In this document: one piece after another, positions 17,347 through 26,700 of the stretch
Position numbering within the stretch: position 1 is the stretch's first letter
Layout of the letters: every line of letters starts with the position of its first letter
Virus record (IMG/VR): IMGVR_UViG_3300009181_000096
Span: 1-53,916 of that record
DNA: 53,916 bases
Source: a virus
Reading direction: 5' to 3' (one strand)
The notes under the pieces: generated by a model
What the model was told of the DNA's origin: nothing
Database searches by the model: none
The model's input: only the letters and a program-made list of their open reading frames with translations
Program-made: the position numbers and the translations under genes

Positions 17347-19056
17347 TTACTTCTTTTTTGTTAACGTTTGTGCTTTTTTTTTTAATTCACCTTCTAGTAA
17401 AGCGTCTAATCTTTCAATGCTTTCTTCAATAGCACTCAAAGCTTTATCTTCTTTGTTGATTTTTGATTTCTTGAATCCTAAAAAGCTCTTTATTTTGTGT
17501 CCTAGCGTTGGCTTTTCTTCTTCTTCTTCTTCTTCTTCATCATCATCATCATTATCAACCTTCACCATGCCATAATCTCTATCTCCGGGAGGGCCCCAGT
17601 CGCCAGTTGCATGCCCGGTGGAACGGTAATAGTCGTCATCTTTTTTCTTTCGCTCTTCGTCTGTCATATCTTTGGCCTTAGCAGGCTCTTCTTCACCTTC
17701 CATTCTAGCCATCATTTCATCCAAATTAACACCTTTTAAATTTAATATATCAGCTTGAGTTATTTTATTATATGGCTTTTCTTTAGCAGCTATTTCTTTA
17801 TCAGATAATTTTTCTTTTTTAGATTCATACATGCCATCATCTTTCTTAACAATTCTAAAACCATTAATGAATTGGTCACCCAATTCTTCACCTTCACCAT
17901 AATCAAATCTGGCAAATGGTATTTTAGTTGAAAAATAACTAACAAATTCATCTAATTCACCTTGGTCATAATCATCCAAATCATCTCCAGGTTCACCATA
18001 ACCATAACTTGATAAAAAGTTATCAGCCATATCGTGAAGACTTTCTGCATCTTCATTTTCACTATCATTAACATATAAATAGTTTGCCTCTTCACCTTGA
18101 GTAGAATACTCAACAAAACTATCAAATGCGTCACGTAAATATTCATTACCACCAACTATTTCTCCTTTCGGGTTAACGATGTACCACTGATAATCGTCAT
18201 GACCAGCAAATTGGTTTAATTCATCTTGTGTTTTAAATGCTTCATCAATGTTTTTTTCTTTGTTAATACCAACTAACGAATCAATTTCATCATCATCATA
18301 ATCCTCAAATGGGTCTTTTTCGCTATCATAATTATATACATCATCAGTTTTACCGTATATATAATCATCATCATCTTCCATTCTAGTCATCATTTCTTGA
18401 ATAGCTTTTTCTGCTTCAGATAATTCAACTGCTTCATTCATACCGCAGTATTCATTTTCAGTCATAGATTCTTCAATACCTTTTTCTTTTTTAACAGACA
18501 TAACACAAGCTTCGTATTTATCCTTGTCTTCACGACCAACACTTGAAGTACAAATAGCCCATGGATTGTTTTCTTCTTCAGCTTCAAATAATGGAGTATT
18601 ACCTTCTAGATTACCTTCACCTGTGAAACCACCACTTTTTGGGTGATTAGCAAACCCACCAGCAAATGCGTTTTCGTTTAAAAGATTATCGTTTTCAAAT
18701 ACATTGATATTATGCCCTTTATCAAATGATTCAGCTAATGAATTAAATTTAAGGTTTAAATGTTTTATAGCTTTTGCATATGAAGGATAAGCTTCTGATT
18801 TTTTGTTTTGTAAACCACCAATATAATTGAAATCTTCAGTTATGATATTTGATTTTTTATTGGTTGTTTTAATATAATACTCATGATTCTCTCTTACAAT
18901 TGCATAAGCATTTCCGTCTGGTCCAATTTTGGTTAACTCAACAACTGATTTTGTGTGATTTTCATTAATAGGTTTAATACCCATTAATTCAATCATTCTA
19001 GCATTGATTTCTTTACCTTTAAGACCTACTGGTGTTATTTTATTTCTATTTTCCAT
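17347..19056 (-). CDS. Acidic head-core protein, upstream part, 569 aa
   Basis: It begins MENRNKITPVGLKGKEINAR, has a compact domain (about 35-115) with AYAIVRENHEYYIKTT and YIGGLQNKKSEAYPSYAKA, then NPWAICTSSVGREDKDKYEAC (about 167-187), a segment also found in prohead-associated phage proteins. The rest is very acidic with DDDD/EEEE tracts, ending in a short basic tail KKKAQTLTKKK. That tail is read only if no frame change occurs at the A10 run. A phage-type motif precedes it (19068-19077). Scaffold/core role inferred from composition and location. Confidence 0.8.
   Translation of the reverse strand: MENRNKITPVGLKGKEINARMIELMGIKPINENHTKSVVELTKIGPDGNAYAIVRENHEYYIKTTNKKSNIITEDFNYIGGLQNKKSEAYPSYAKAIKHLNLKFNSLAESFDKGHNINVFENDNLLNENAFAGGFANHPKSGGFTGEGNLEGNTPLFEAEEENNPWAICTSSVGREDKDKYEACVMSVKKEKGIEESMTENEYCGMNEAVELSEAEKAIQEMMTRMEDDDDYIYGKTDDVYNYDSEKDPFEDYDDDEIDSLVGINKEKNIDEAFKTQDELNQFAGHDDYQWYIVNPKGEIVGGNEYLRDAFDSFVEYSTQGEEANYLYVNDSENEDAESLHDMADNFLSSYGYGEPGDDLDDYDQGELDEFVSYFSTKIPFARFDYGEGEELGDQFINGFRIVKKDDGMYESKKEKLSDKEIAAKEKPYNKITQADILNLKGVNLDEMMARMEGEEEPAKAKDMTDEERKKKDDDYYRSTGHATGDWGPPGDRDYGMVKVDNDDDDEEEEEEEEKPTLGHKIKSFLGFKKSKINKEDKALSAIEESIERLDALLEGELKKKAQTLTKKK
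17374..17383 (-). other. A10 homopolymer at gene overlap: frameshift or sequence-error site
   Basis: On the coding strand, TTA is followed by nine more A and then GCA. A one-base backward slip here moves ribosomes from the 569-residue frame into the 557-residue frame, which is open from about 17384 and lacks an ATG near its start. The junction would read ...GELKKK-STNVNKKEVNEV-KYKLKLAAAQ. Confidence 0.55.
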
Positions 19057-19067
19057 ATTTTATTTTA

Positions 19068-19077
19068 TTATAAATAT
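19068..19077 (-). promoter_or_regulatory. Phage-type (late-like) promoter motif ATATTTATAA
   Basis: This motif copy lies 12 bases upstream of the ATG at 19056. Confidence 0.5.
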
Positions 19078-19100
19078 CTATAAATTATTTAAAATTTTTA

Positions 19101-19343
19101 TTAAAGCGATGTGCTTCCAACATAAACATCTTTATTTTCACCTAGTAAATAACATCCAGTACCACCACTTACTGTTCTAACCCATATAGGAATGTTTGAT
19201 GCGCTACCTACACTTATTGTTGTACCGTTTATAACTATTGTGCAACCACCAGCACCACCATATATTTCATTATATGTGTGCGCTGTTAAATTAGCGTTTT
19301 GGGCTGCAACTATAATACTATGTATATCACTTATTCTTGGCAT
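19101..19343 (-). CDS. Small Gly-rich virion-type protein, 80 aa
   Basis: The start MPRISDIHSIIVAAQNANLT at 19343 is chosen over an upstream in-frame ATG because the phage-type promoter motif (19359-19368) lies between them. The product is a small beta-rich domain (GGAGGCTIVINGTTI, then GGTGCYLLG) typical of minor virion or decoration proteins. It is the first gene of the head operon running to the terminase. Confidence 0.7.
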   Translation of the reverse strand: MPRISDIHSIIVAAQNANLTAHTYNEIYGGAGGCTIVINGTTISVGSASNIPIWVRTVSGGTGCYLLGENKDVYVGSTSL

Positions 19344-19358
19344 AATCTTTTTCTTTTC

Positions 19359-19368
19359 TAATAAATAT
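19359..19368 (-). promoter_or_regulatory. Phage-type (late-like) promoter motif ATATTTATTA
   Basis: This motif copy lies 16 bases upstream of ATG 19343. Confidence 0.5.
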
Positions 19369-19380
19369 ATGAAAAACAAA

Positions 19381-19404
19381 AAAAGAGCTATCAATAGCTC
19401 TTTT
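19381..19404 (-). terminator. Intrinsic terminator at the end of the thyA operon
   Basis: The perfect inverted repeat has AAAAGAGCTAT against ATAGCTCTTTT. It lies after the 27-residue reading frame and before the head-operon promoter, separating thyA-operon transcription from structural transcription. Confidence 0.85.
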
Positions 19405-19414
19405 ATTTGTTTAT

Positions 19415-19498
19415 TTACTTATTATCATATATCATCATTGTTATTTGATACATACTTGGTGCACCTATGTCCCCAAATTCTTTAAAAATTTCTATCAT
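19415..19498 (-). CDS. Candidate 27-residue peptide
   Basis: The frame is MIEIFKEFGDIGAPSMYQIT followed by MMIYDNK. It sits between thyA and the terminator. Its leader, an 11-A run then CAATT before ATG, closely matches the capsid gene leader, which suggests real and strong translation. No family recognised. Confidence 0.45.
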   Translation of the reverse strand: MIEIFKEFGDIGAPSMYQITMMIYDNK

Positions 19499-19531
19499 AA
19501 TTGTTTTTTTTTTTATTTATTGTTATATTGA

Positions 19532-21850
19532 TTAATTACTTAATGGTGCTTTAATTGTTGGGTGTGATTGATAATTGTTTAATTGAATATCTTCTTCTAG
19601 TAAACATTTACAAAAGTTGTCATCTTTAAATGATTCGAATACTTTAATAGCATCTAAAGGGCCTTCGCCACATGAACCACCTTCTGTCGACCAAAACTCT
19701 GTATTAATGTTTAGTTTAGGTAATTCATAAGGTTCTCTCGTTCTTTTAGGAATACCAAATGAATCGCAAATAGTTTCTAATTCAGCATCGCTAAGACCTT
19801 CTTTAAATAAAGATGTATCTAATTTATTATTTTCATATGCCTTACAAACTCTTTCATCAGTTCTTAATTCTCTACCAATTTGTTCTTTAGCTTGTTCAAT
19901 ATGGTTTGAATATAAATGAGTATCACCCAAGTTACCAATCAATTCATCAGGAACCATATTAACTGCTTTAGCAATGATTTCCAATAACAACCCATAAGAT
20001 GCTATGTTGAATGGCAAACCGAGAAAAGTATCTACGCTACGTTGATTCCACATTAAAGAGATTGCTCTGCGTGGTATTCCAAATCCATCATATTCACCAT
20101 GCCAGTCACCATTAAATGGCCATACATCACAAACGTATCCGCTATCTTCAAATATTTGTTTTCTTTCTTCTTGACTCAACTCTCTTGTATAAACTTGAAA
20201 TCCATAATGACAATTATGGTTAACTAAATTAAAAACGTTGTAAGTATGGTTATTCTCAGTTGAAATATTATACACATACCCATCATAATTATATTTTTCA
20301 ATACTCTTAACGCATAACCACAAATAATCATTATCAAAAATATAATTTTTAGATTTATTTTTTTGTTGGTAAACATTGATTGAGTAAGTATTTTTTTGAT
20401 TAACTTCACGACCTTCTATAAATGTTTTATTAGGTCTTTTTTGATAATATACTGACGCTTTTATGTTTAATTTGGTATATAATAATTGTAACCCATATGC
20501 TATATTATCAGATACAGTGGTATAAGTTATACCATCATTAGTTATACAACCATCAGCTTTTTGATACCCTTTAATAAATTCTTCAATTAAATGTTTAGGT
20601 GCGTCATGTATAAATTGTGGTATTATTTTACCATCTGCATACTTACCGAACATTGATAATATTTCAAATAATTGTTGTTTTCTACCAACATATTTTTTAC
20701 AGTTTACACCAGAGTTATTCAATTTTGCTAACCCAATAATTTTATTTAATCTAGGTAGTATTTCATCAACTTGGATATCATTAATAGCAAAATAAATTTC
20801 TCTTTTTGATTCTATTAACCACCCATCACCTAAAAAATACCCCATAAGATACCAATAATCTTTATCATCTAAAACAGTTTCAATTTCTTTTTCAGAATAT
20901 TGGTTATCTTTTATTATCGTTTTAAATGATGGTATAATTTCATTTTTATTAATTGGTATACCTAAATAATCGTTTTTCGTAATTTCACTAGCGTTAATAT
21001 ACCCTTTATCTCTAACCAAAAATGGGTGGTTAGGTGTTGCGTTAATTGATTTACTATTACCATGTGTTTTAATTTTTAATAAATCACCATTATAATTAGT
21101 TTCATGTAATTCATAAACTTTTTGATAAGACCCATCTTCGGTTAATACCAAATCATTAGTAGTTATTTCAGATATTTTTCTATATCCATCTATACACGCA
21201 ACCAACATATCTGAAGTAAAACAAGGTGGCAAGACCATACTACCGCTTTCAACATCCGCGACATTCCAAGCATTAACCATTAGTCTCCTTGAATCAGGAT
21301 TGTTTTTAAGGTCACGGATTAGGTTTGCAATTTGGTCTATTTGAGTTTTCTTTGATTCTATATAGGTTCCTCCCTTTCCCCAAGAAGGTCCAGTATTATG
21401 TTCCCAATTTCTCCATTGCTTGCCGTATACAGGACCTAAATCACCCCACTTCTCAGCAAACTCATCATCTGTTTTGATTTTGTTGATAAATTCTTCTTTT
21501 GATTCTTTATTATTCAATAATTGAGTAATTGCTCGTTCCTTTACTTCCACAGGTTCAATTTTAATAGTTTCATTTAAGAATCGTTTATAAGCATCTCCAT
21601 CCCAAATATGACAATTATTATCAACAAGGAATTTAATATTTGTATCGCCCCTTAAAAACCATAACAATTCGGTAACCATTGTCTTAAACGCCATCTTCTT
21701 TGTGGTGAGCAATGGAAATCCGTTTTTCATTGAATGTTTAATCTGTCTTCCAAATACGCTTATGGTTCCCCCATTTCTTGTTTCTTTTTTAACTCCGTTA
21801 TCAAGTATATCTTGAATTAGGTCTGTATACGCTTTATCTAATTTATTCAT
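19532..21850 (-). CDS. thyA: Thymidylate synthase with intein, 772 aa
   Basis: ThyA motifs are complete: FPLLTTKKM (about 45-53), [10 protein letters not shown] (61-70), [32 protein letters not shown] and, after the intein, [10 protein letters not shown] with catalytic Cys547 (Cys210 after splicing). Further on are [21 protein letters not shown] and [11 protein letters not shown]. The enzyme makes dTMP from dUMP using methylene-tetrahydrofolate, raising dTTP for phage DNA. Extein length is about 435 residues, longer than bacterial ThyA because of insertions at about 93-170. It is last in an operon under a host-like promoter at 23667-23697, consistent with early expression. Confidence 0.95.
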   Translation of the reverse strand: MNKLDKAYTDLIQDILDNGVKKETRNGGTISVFGRQIKHSMKNGFPLLTTKKMAFKTMVTELLWFLRGDTNIKFLVDNNCHIWDGDAYKRFLNETIKIEPVEVKERAITQLLNNKESKEEFINKIKTDDEFAEKWGDLGPVYGKQWRNWEHNTGPSWGKGGTYIESKKTQIDQIANLIRDLKNNPDSRRLMVNAWNVADVESGSMVLPPCFTSDMLVACIDGYRKISEITTNDLVLTEDGSYQKVYELHETNYNGDLLKIKTHGNSKSINATPNHPFLVRDKGYINASEITKNDYLGIPINKNEIIPSFKTIIKDNQYSEKEIETVLDDKDYWYLMGYFLGDGWLIESKREIYFAINDIQVDEILPRLNKIIGLAKLNNSGVNCKKYVGRKQQLFEILSMFGKYADGKIIPQFIHDAPKHLIEEFIKGYQKADGCITNDGITYTTVSDNIAYGLQLLYTKLNIKASVYYQKRPNKTFIEGREVNQKNTYSINVYQQKNKSKNYIFDNDYLWLCVKSIEKYNYDGYVYNISTENNHTYNVFNLVNHNCHYGFQVYTRELSQEERKQIFEDSGYVCDVWPFNGDWHGEYDGFGIPRRAISLMWNQRSVDTFLGLPFNIASYGLLLEIIAKAVNMVPDELIGNLGDTHLYSNHIEQAKEQIGRELRTDERVCKAYENNKLDTSLFKEGLSDAELETICDSFGIPKRTREPYELPKLNINTEFWSTEGGSCGEGPLDAIKVFESFKDDNFCKCLLEEDIQLNNYQSHPTIKAPLSN
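20213..21223 (-). mobile_element. LAGLIDADG intein in thymidylate synthase, 337 aa
   Basis: It starts at Cys210 ([17 protein letters not shown]) and ends NLVNHN at Asn546; the +1 residue is Cys547, the ThyA active-site nucleophile. Block B is [10 protein letters not shown]. Two intact endonuclease motifs are present: [12 protein letters not shown] (about 333-344) and [12 protein letters not shown] (about 425-436). It therefore looks both splicing- and homing-competent. Inserting directly before the catalytic Cys makes the enzyme strictly dependent on splicing. Confidence 0.93.
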
Positions 21851-21852
21851 AA

Positions 21853-22104
21853 TTATTCTTTCGTTAAAATATATTCACTATTTTTTGTTTTAAAATGTAT
21901 ATGGTTTTCTTTTTTATCAATTATTTCAATAATAATTGTTGTTTGCCATGTAAAAAAATCATTGAATGGGCTCATTAATAAACTTCTATTAATGGCAGGT
22001 TCATCGTATTTTTCTTTAAACCTACCATCACCATCGAATTCAATCCAAATAATATTTTCAGCTTGTTTTTTTAAATTATCTTTTTTTCTAATTAATGTAT
22101 ACAT
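21853..22104 (-). CDS. Small hypothetical protein, 83 aa
   Basis: The protein reads as a small alpha/beta domain with [19 protein letters not shown] and a C-terminal beta region [18 protein letters not shown]. It starts just after the upstream gene and ends two bases before thyA. No family is recognised. The operon context suggests an early, possibly nucleotide-related accessory, without direct evidence. Confidence 0.65.
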   Translation of the reverse strand: MYTLIRKKDNLKKQAENIIWIEFDGDGRFKEKYDEPAINRSLLMSPFNDFFTWQTTIIIEIIDKKENHIHFKTKNSEYILTKE

Positions 22105-22110
22105 ATTATA

Positions 22111-22362
22111 TTATTCTAAATTTTCGGTTGCTTTATTAACTAGGTTAGAATCTAATTCATACAATCTATCCATTATTATTTGATACCTACCATTTTCTAT
22201 TTGTAAATATAATATTTCATTATTTAAGCTATCTACAAGACTTATTTCTATTGAACCTTTTTGTATTGGTTTATTATTTAATATTCTTGAAATACCAAAA
22301 ACTGAAACCAATATAAGTGAAAATATTGATAATACTAAAATTGTTAATTCTCTTTTTACCAT
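22111..22362 (-). CDS. Membrane-anchored small protein, 83 aa
   Basis: Residues about 6-25 are one hydrophobic segment (LTILVLSIFSLILVSVFGIS) preceded by a short basic start MVKRE, so an N-in signal anchor is likely. The remaining 55 residues are polar and helical. It lies two bases from the next gene in the thyA operon. Function unknown; inner-membrane anchoring is inferred from the sequence. Confidence 0.65.
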   Translation of the reverse strand: MVKRELTILVLSIFSLILVSVFGISRILNNKPIQKGSIEISLVDSLNNEILYLQIENGRYQIIMDRLYELDSNLVNKATENLE

Positions 22363-22364
22363 AA

Positions 22365-22934
22365 CTATAAGTTCATATAAATATCAAATGATTTACCATC
22401 AGTATCACCACCTTCGTTATATAATAATTCATCATCATAAAATATTTGATAAACCATTTCACCATGGTTATAAAAATCATTACCAACATCATATAACATT
22501 ACAATGTTTAATTTTTTAATATCAAAATCATCAGTTTCTATTTCATTATAAAATAGTCCTCCTTTTTCACCAGTAACACAATATACTGCTAAATCATCGT
22601 TTATTCTAGTTATATCATATTCATCAGCAAATTCTTTATGTGTTATAACTCCTTCATATTCATCTTTTGTTCTTAAATCATCTGAAGTTAATTCGTATAT
22701 TGTTTCATCATCTTGATAAATTGTTAGGTTAAATTTTTCATTTGCGTTAAAATTATGAAAAAAATCGTCAAATTCAGACCAAGAATAACCAAAATAATCA
22801 TTATTAACAAATATTGATGTTATAGTTTCATCTTCATCATATAATTCTTCTATTTGTTTTTTAATTTCAGGTGTTACATGACCGATTGTAACTTCTGAAC
22901 CATAACCACTAATTCTAATATTGTATTTAGCCAT
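22365..22934 (-). CDS. Hypothetical acidic beta-rich protein, 189 aa
   Basis: It starts MAKYNIRISGYGSEVTIGHV and is rich in Asp, Glu and Tyr, with repeated beta-strand-like stretches (FNLTIYQDDETIYELTSDD, MVYQIFYDDELLYNEGG). No catalytic motif is visible. The net negative charge invites comparison with DNA-mimic inhibitors, but that is speculation. Part of the thyA operon. Confidence 0.65.
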   Translation of the reverse strand: MAKYNIRISGYGSEVTIGHVTPEIKKQIEELYDEDETITSIFVNNDYFGYSWSEFDDFFHNFNANEKFNLTIYQDDETIYELTSDDLRTKDEYEGVITHKEFADEYDITRINDDLAVYCVTGEKGGLFYNEIETDDFDIKKLNIVMLYDVGNDFYNHGEMVYQIFYDDELLYNEGGDTDGKSFDIYMNL

Positions 22935-22938
22935 TTTT

Positions 22939-23388
22939 TTAGTTATTTGATGTTTCGTTAATATATGTTGTTATTGATTCTTTTAATTCATTTAATTGAT
23001 TAATATTTAACACACCATTAGAATTTTCATATGATGTTATAAGTCCTTTTACTTTACTAATTAATAAATCAGATTTAGCTTTAAGGGTTTCTTTTTCTTC
23101 TTGTTCTTTTAAATTATGCACTTCTTTGATTAATTCATTAGGGTCAACATTATCTATCTTTTCGGATGTGTAATTTTTAATGTGTGTGTTAAAAACTTTA
23201 CCTTGACTATCAGCCGTTTCAAATCTAAGATAATCAGTAGAAGAAACATTTGGGTATTTATATCTTGTTCCTTTATTAAAGATGAGCATTAGTTCATTTT
23301 TTTCTTTATCCCAAACTGAAGCAATTATGTTTGACGAATCATACAGTGCTTTTACTACATTTTCTTTTTCTTGTCTTTTTAGAATCAT
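22939..23388 (-). CDS. KTSC-domain protein, 149 aa
   Basis: Residues about 15-75 carry the KTSC fold signature: SSNIIASVWDKEKNELMLIF, then NKGTRYKYPNVSSTDYLRF and SQGKVFNTHIK. KTSC domains occur in phage proteins and in lysyl-tRNA synthetase-like contexts and are thought to bind nucleic acids or proteins. A helical C-terminal region follows (about 85-149). It is the second gene of the thyA operon. Confidence 0.75.
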   Translation of the reverse strand: MILKRQEKENVVKALYDSSNIIASVWDKEKNELMLIFNKGTRYKYPNVSSTDYLRFETADSQGKVFNTHIKNYTSEKIDNVDPNELIKEVHNLKEQEEKETLKAKSDLLISKVKGLITSYENSNGVLNINQLNELKESITTYINETSNN

Positions 23389-23413
23389 TTGTTTTTGTAT
23401 TAATTGTTATTAA

Positions 23414-23653
23414 TTATTTGATATGCGTTTTGTATGCTGAAATATCTTTTAAGTTGAATATTCTACCTGTGCTTGTTAATGCGTTATTAATGTTATCTTT
23501 TTCATCTATAACTACAACTATATAATCTCCAGTAATCATAAGTCCACAATCATAAAATTCAATCTTTGTTACGGAAGGTATTGTGGCAGTGTTAGTTGCA
23601 TCTTTTAATAGTATTTCTACCTTGCCAAATGTTGATGTTTTATTTATATTCAT
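23414..23653 (-). CDS. Small beta-rich hypothetical protein, 79 aa
   Basis: The product reads as short beta strands (KVEILLKDATNTATIPSVTK, then MITGDYIVVVIDEKDN). It is the first gene of the operon ending with thyA and lies directly behind a host-like promoter divergent from clpC. No family recognised. Confidence 0.65.
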   Translation of the reverse strand: MNINKTSTFGKVEILLKDATNTATIPSVTKIEFYDCGLMITGDYIVVVIDEKDNINNALTSTGRIFNLKDISAYKTHIK

Positions 23654-23666
23654 ATTTAATTTTATA

Positions 23667-23697
23667 CAAACATACGAATATTTATCTTACGAATCAA
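23667..23697 (-). promoter_or_regulatory. Host-like promoter of the thyA operon, TTG-N20-TATGTTTG
   Basis: On the minus strand TTG (23697-23695) is followed after 20 bases by TATGTTTG (23674-23667); the ATG is at 23653. It runs back-to-back with the clpC promoter, and both -33 elements lie in the palindrome TCAAGCTTGA (23694-23703). Confidence 0.7.
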
Positions 23698-23699
23698 GC

Positions 23700-23730
23700 T
23701 TGATTTAATAAAAAATAATACATATATTTG
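23700..23730 (+). promoter_or_regulatory. Host-like promoter of clpC, TTG-N20-TATATTTG
   Basis: TTG at 23700-23702 and TATATTTG at 23723-23730 have the exact 20-base spacing seen in the other promoters. The ATG at 23753 follows 22 bases later. Confidence 0.75.
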
Positions 23731-23752
23731 CGCAAATAAAAATAGATAAACT

Positions 23753-26700
23753 ATGAATAGAGAGATTTACCCAAAGGTTAAACTGATTATTAACCACGCG
23801 ATGAAGGAAGCTAAATCTTTCGATGACGTAAAAGTAAGGCCAGAACATATCATATTATCAATACTTGTAGATGATGATAATGAATGTGTTAAAGTGTTAA
23901 GGTTACTTAACATAGATACAACTGAGTTATATGATAAACTATCAGATGCTTTAAGGAAAAATGATTTGACACCTAGGTTAACAAATAGTGTCAGGAAAAA
24001 CCTACCATTTTCAGATGAAACCAAATCAATTTTTAAAGCTTTAGATAAAGAATGTGAAAAATTAAATGATAATATGATAGATACTTTTCATATTATGTTA
24101 GCTGTTTTATTAACAAAATCAATAACAACTGAATTATTAAATGAATTGGGGATTAATTATAACGGTTTTAAAAAACAAATTAATATTATGAAAGAAAACA
24201 ATAAAAGCGCTTATGACAGCGATGAACCTAGTGATGAAGAAACATACAAAAGAAAATCTAAACAAACTGATTTGAAGAGCAAAACACCAGTTCTTGATAA
24301 TTTTTGTAGAGATGTGTCTAAAGCTGTTGAAAAAGGTGAAATTGACCCAGTTGTTGGGAGAAGCGCTGAAATAAAACGAGTTTCTCAAATACTTTCTCGT
24401 AGAAAGAAAAATAATCCAATACTTATCGGTGAGCCTGGCGTTGGTAAAGCACAACCACTTGACGCTAAAATACTAACACCTAATGGTTGGACAACTATGG
24501 GTGAAATAAATATTGGTGATGAAGTATTAACACCAGAAGGTAAAACAACTAAAGTAATTGGCGTATACCCACAAGGTGAAAAAGATATTTATAGAATTAG
24601 TTTTAAAGATGGTAGAAGCACTGAAGCTTGTGGTGAACATTTATGGAAAGTTTATGGTATACCAGAAGGTAAATCAAGAAAAAAAGGTTGGTCTATTCTT
24701 AACACGCTTGATATTAAAGATAAAATTGAAAATACTACTTATAGACTAAAATTACCTTTGGTGTCTGAAAACATAATTAAAAATGAAAATTTAGATTATG
24801 TTATCGACCCTTATTTAATGGGATTATTATTAGGTGATGGTCATTTTGGTAAATATGAACTTTCACTTACTACCGATGATATTGAAATAGCTGAAAATGT
24901 TGAGGAAATAATTGGGTCAGATTATAAGTTAACTGTAAATGGTGGTGGCATAAAAACAAACACGTTTAGAATTAATATATCTGAAGATAAATTAATTAAA
25001 AAAAGAACTAGGTATTACAAAAATGATAGAATCCACCCATTGTTGGAAGAGACTGATTTATTACACTTAACTGAAACAAAATCAAATAATAAATTTATCC
25101 CAGAAAAATATAAAAACGGTTCGTTAACTCAAAAAATATCTCTAATACAAGGGTTAATGGATTCTGATGGAACTGTTACCAAAACTGGTACATTACAATA
25201 TTCTAGCGTTAGCTATAAGTTAATTAAAGATATGCAAGAATTAATTTGGTCAATTGGTGGTGTTGCAAGTATAAGTGATAAACAACCCTCTTACACATAT
25301 AAAGGTGTTAAAAAATTAGGTCAAGTATCCTATATTTTATCTATTAGATATCACTCACCAAAAAACTTATTCTTATTAGATAGAAAAAAAGAAAAAGCAC
25401 CAAGTAATTACCAATATTCTAAAACACTTAAAAATAATATTGTTAAAATAGAGTTAATTGGTAAAAAAGAGGCTAAGTGTATAATGATTGACGATGATAA
25501 TCATTTATATATTACTGATAATTATATTGTAACGCATAACACATCAATTGTTGAAGGATTAGCTCAATTAATAAAAGATGGAAATGCACCTAGGACACTT
25601 ATCGGAAAGAGAATATTTACTCTAGATTTAGCATCAATTGTCGCTGGCACAAAATATCGTGGACAATTTGAAGAAAGAATGAAAGCCGTGTTAGAAGAAT
25701 GTAAAGCCAATCCAGATATTGTATTATTCATTGATGAGTTACACACAATAGTTGGTGCAGGAAACGCATCTGGTTCATTAGATGCGTCTAATATATTCAA
25801 ACCAGCATTGGCTCGTGGTGAATTACAAGTTATTGGCGCAACAACGCTTGATGAGTATAGAGAAAACATTGAAAAAGATGGTGCGTTAACCAGACGTTTT
25901 CAACAAGTCCTTGTTGAAGAACCAACTTTAGATGAAACAAAAATTATACTATTCAACATCAAAGAAAAATACGAAAATCATCATAGGGTTAAATATACTG
26001 ACGAAGCCATTGAAGAATGTGTTAAGCTTTCTGCTAGATACATTATGGATAGAAGTATGCCAGATAAAGCTATTGATGTGTTAGATGAAGCTGGCGCAAC
26101 AACAAATGTTAGTGTTGAAAAACCAGAAAATATAAAAGAACTTGAAGCTAAAAAATTAGAGATAAACGAAAAGAAAAAAGAAGTTGTTGTTAAACAAAAA
26201 TATGAAGAAGCAGCAAAGCTTAGAGATGAAGAGAAAAAAATAATTGATGAGTTAACAACAGCAATGGCTGAATGGCAATCTAAATTAGATAAAAAAATTA
26301 CTATTGTTGGTGTTGAATTAATTTCTGAAGTTGTATCCATGATGACTGGTATACCACTAACAAAAATATCAACACAAGAAAGTAAAAAATTAATGAATTT
26401 GGATAAAGAATTGACTGGTAAAGTTATTGGTCAAGATAATGCTGTATCTAAAGTTGTTAAAGCTATAAAACGTAACCGTATTGGTATCAAAGATAAAAAC
26501 AAACCTGTTGGTTCATTTATATTTTTAGGTCCTACTGGTGTTGGTAAAACACTTTTGGCTAAATTATTAGCTGAGCATGTTTTTGGAGATTCTGAATCGC
26601 TTATTAGAATGGATATGTCTGAATATATGGAAAAACATTCAGTATCTAGATTAATTGGTCCACCTCCTGGATATGTGGGTTATGACCAAGGTGGTCAATT

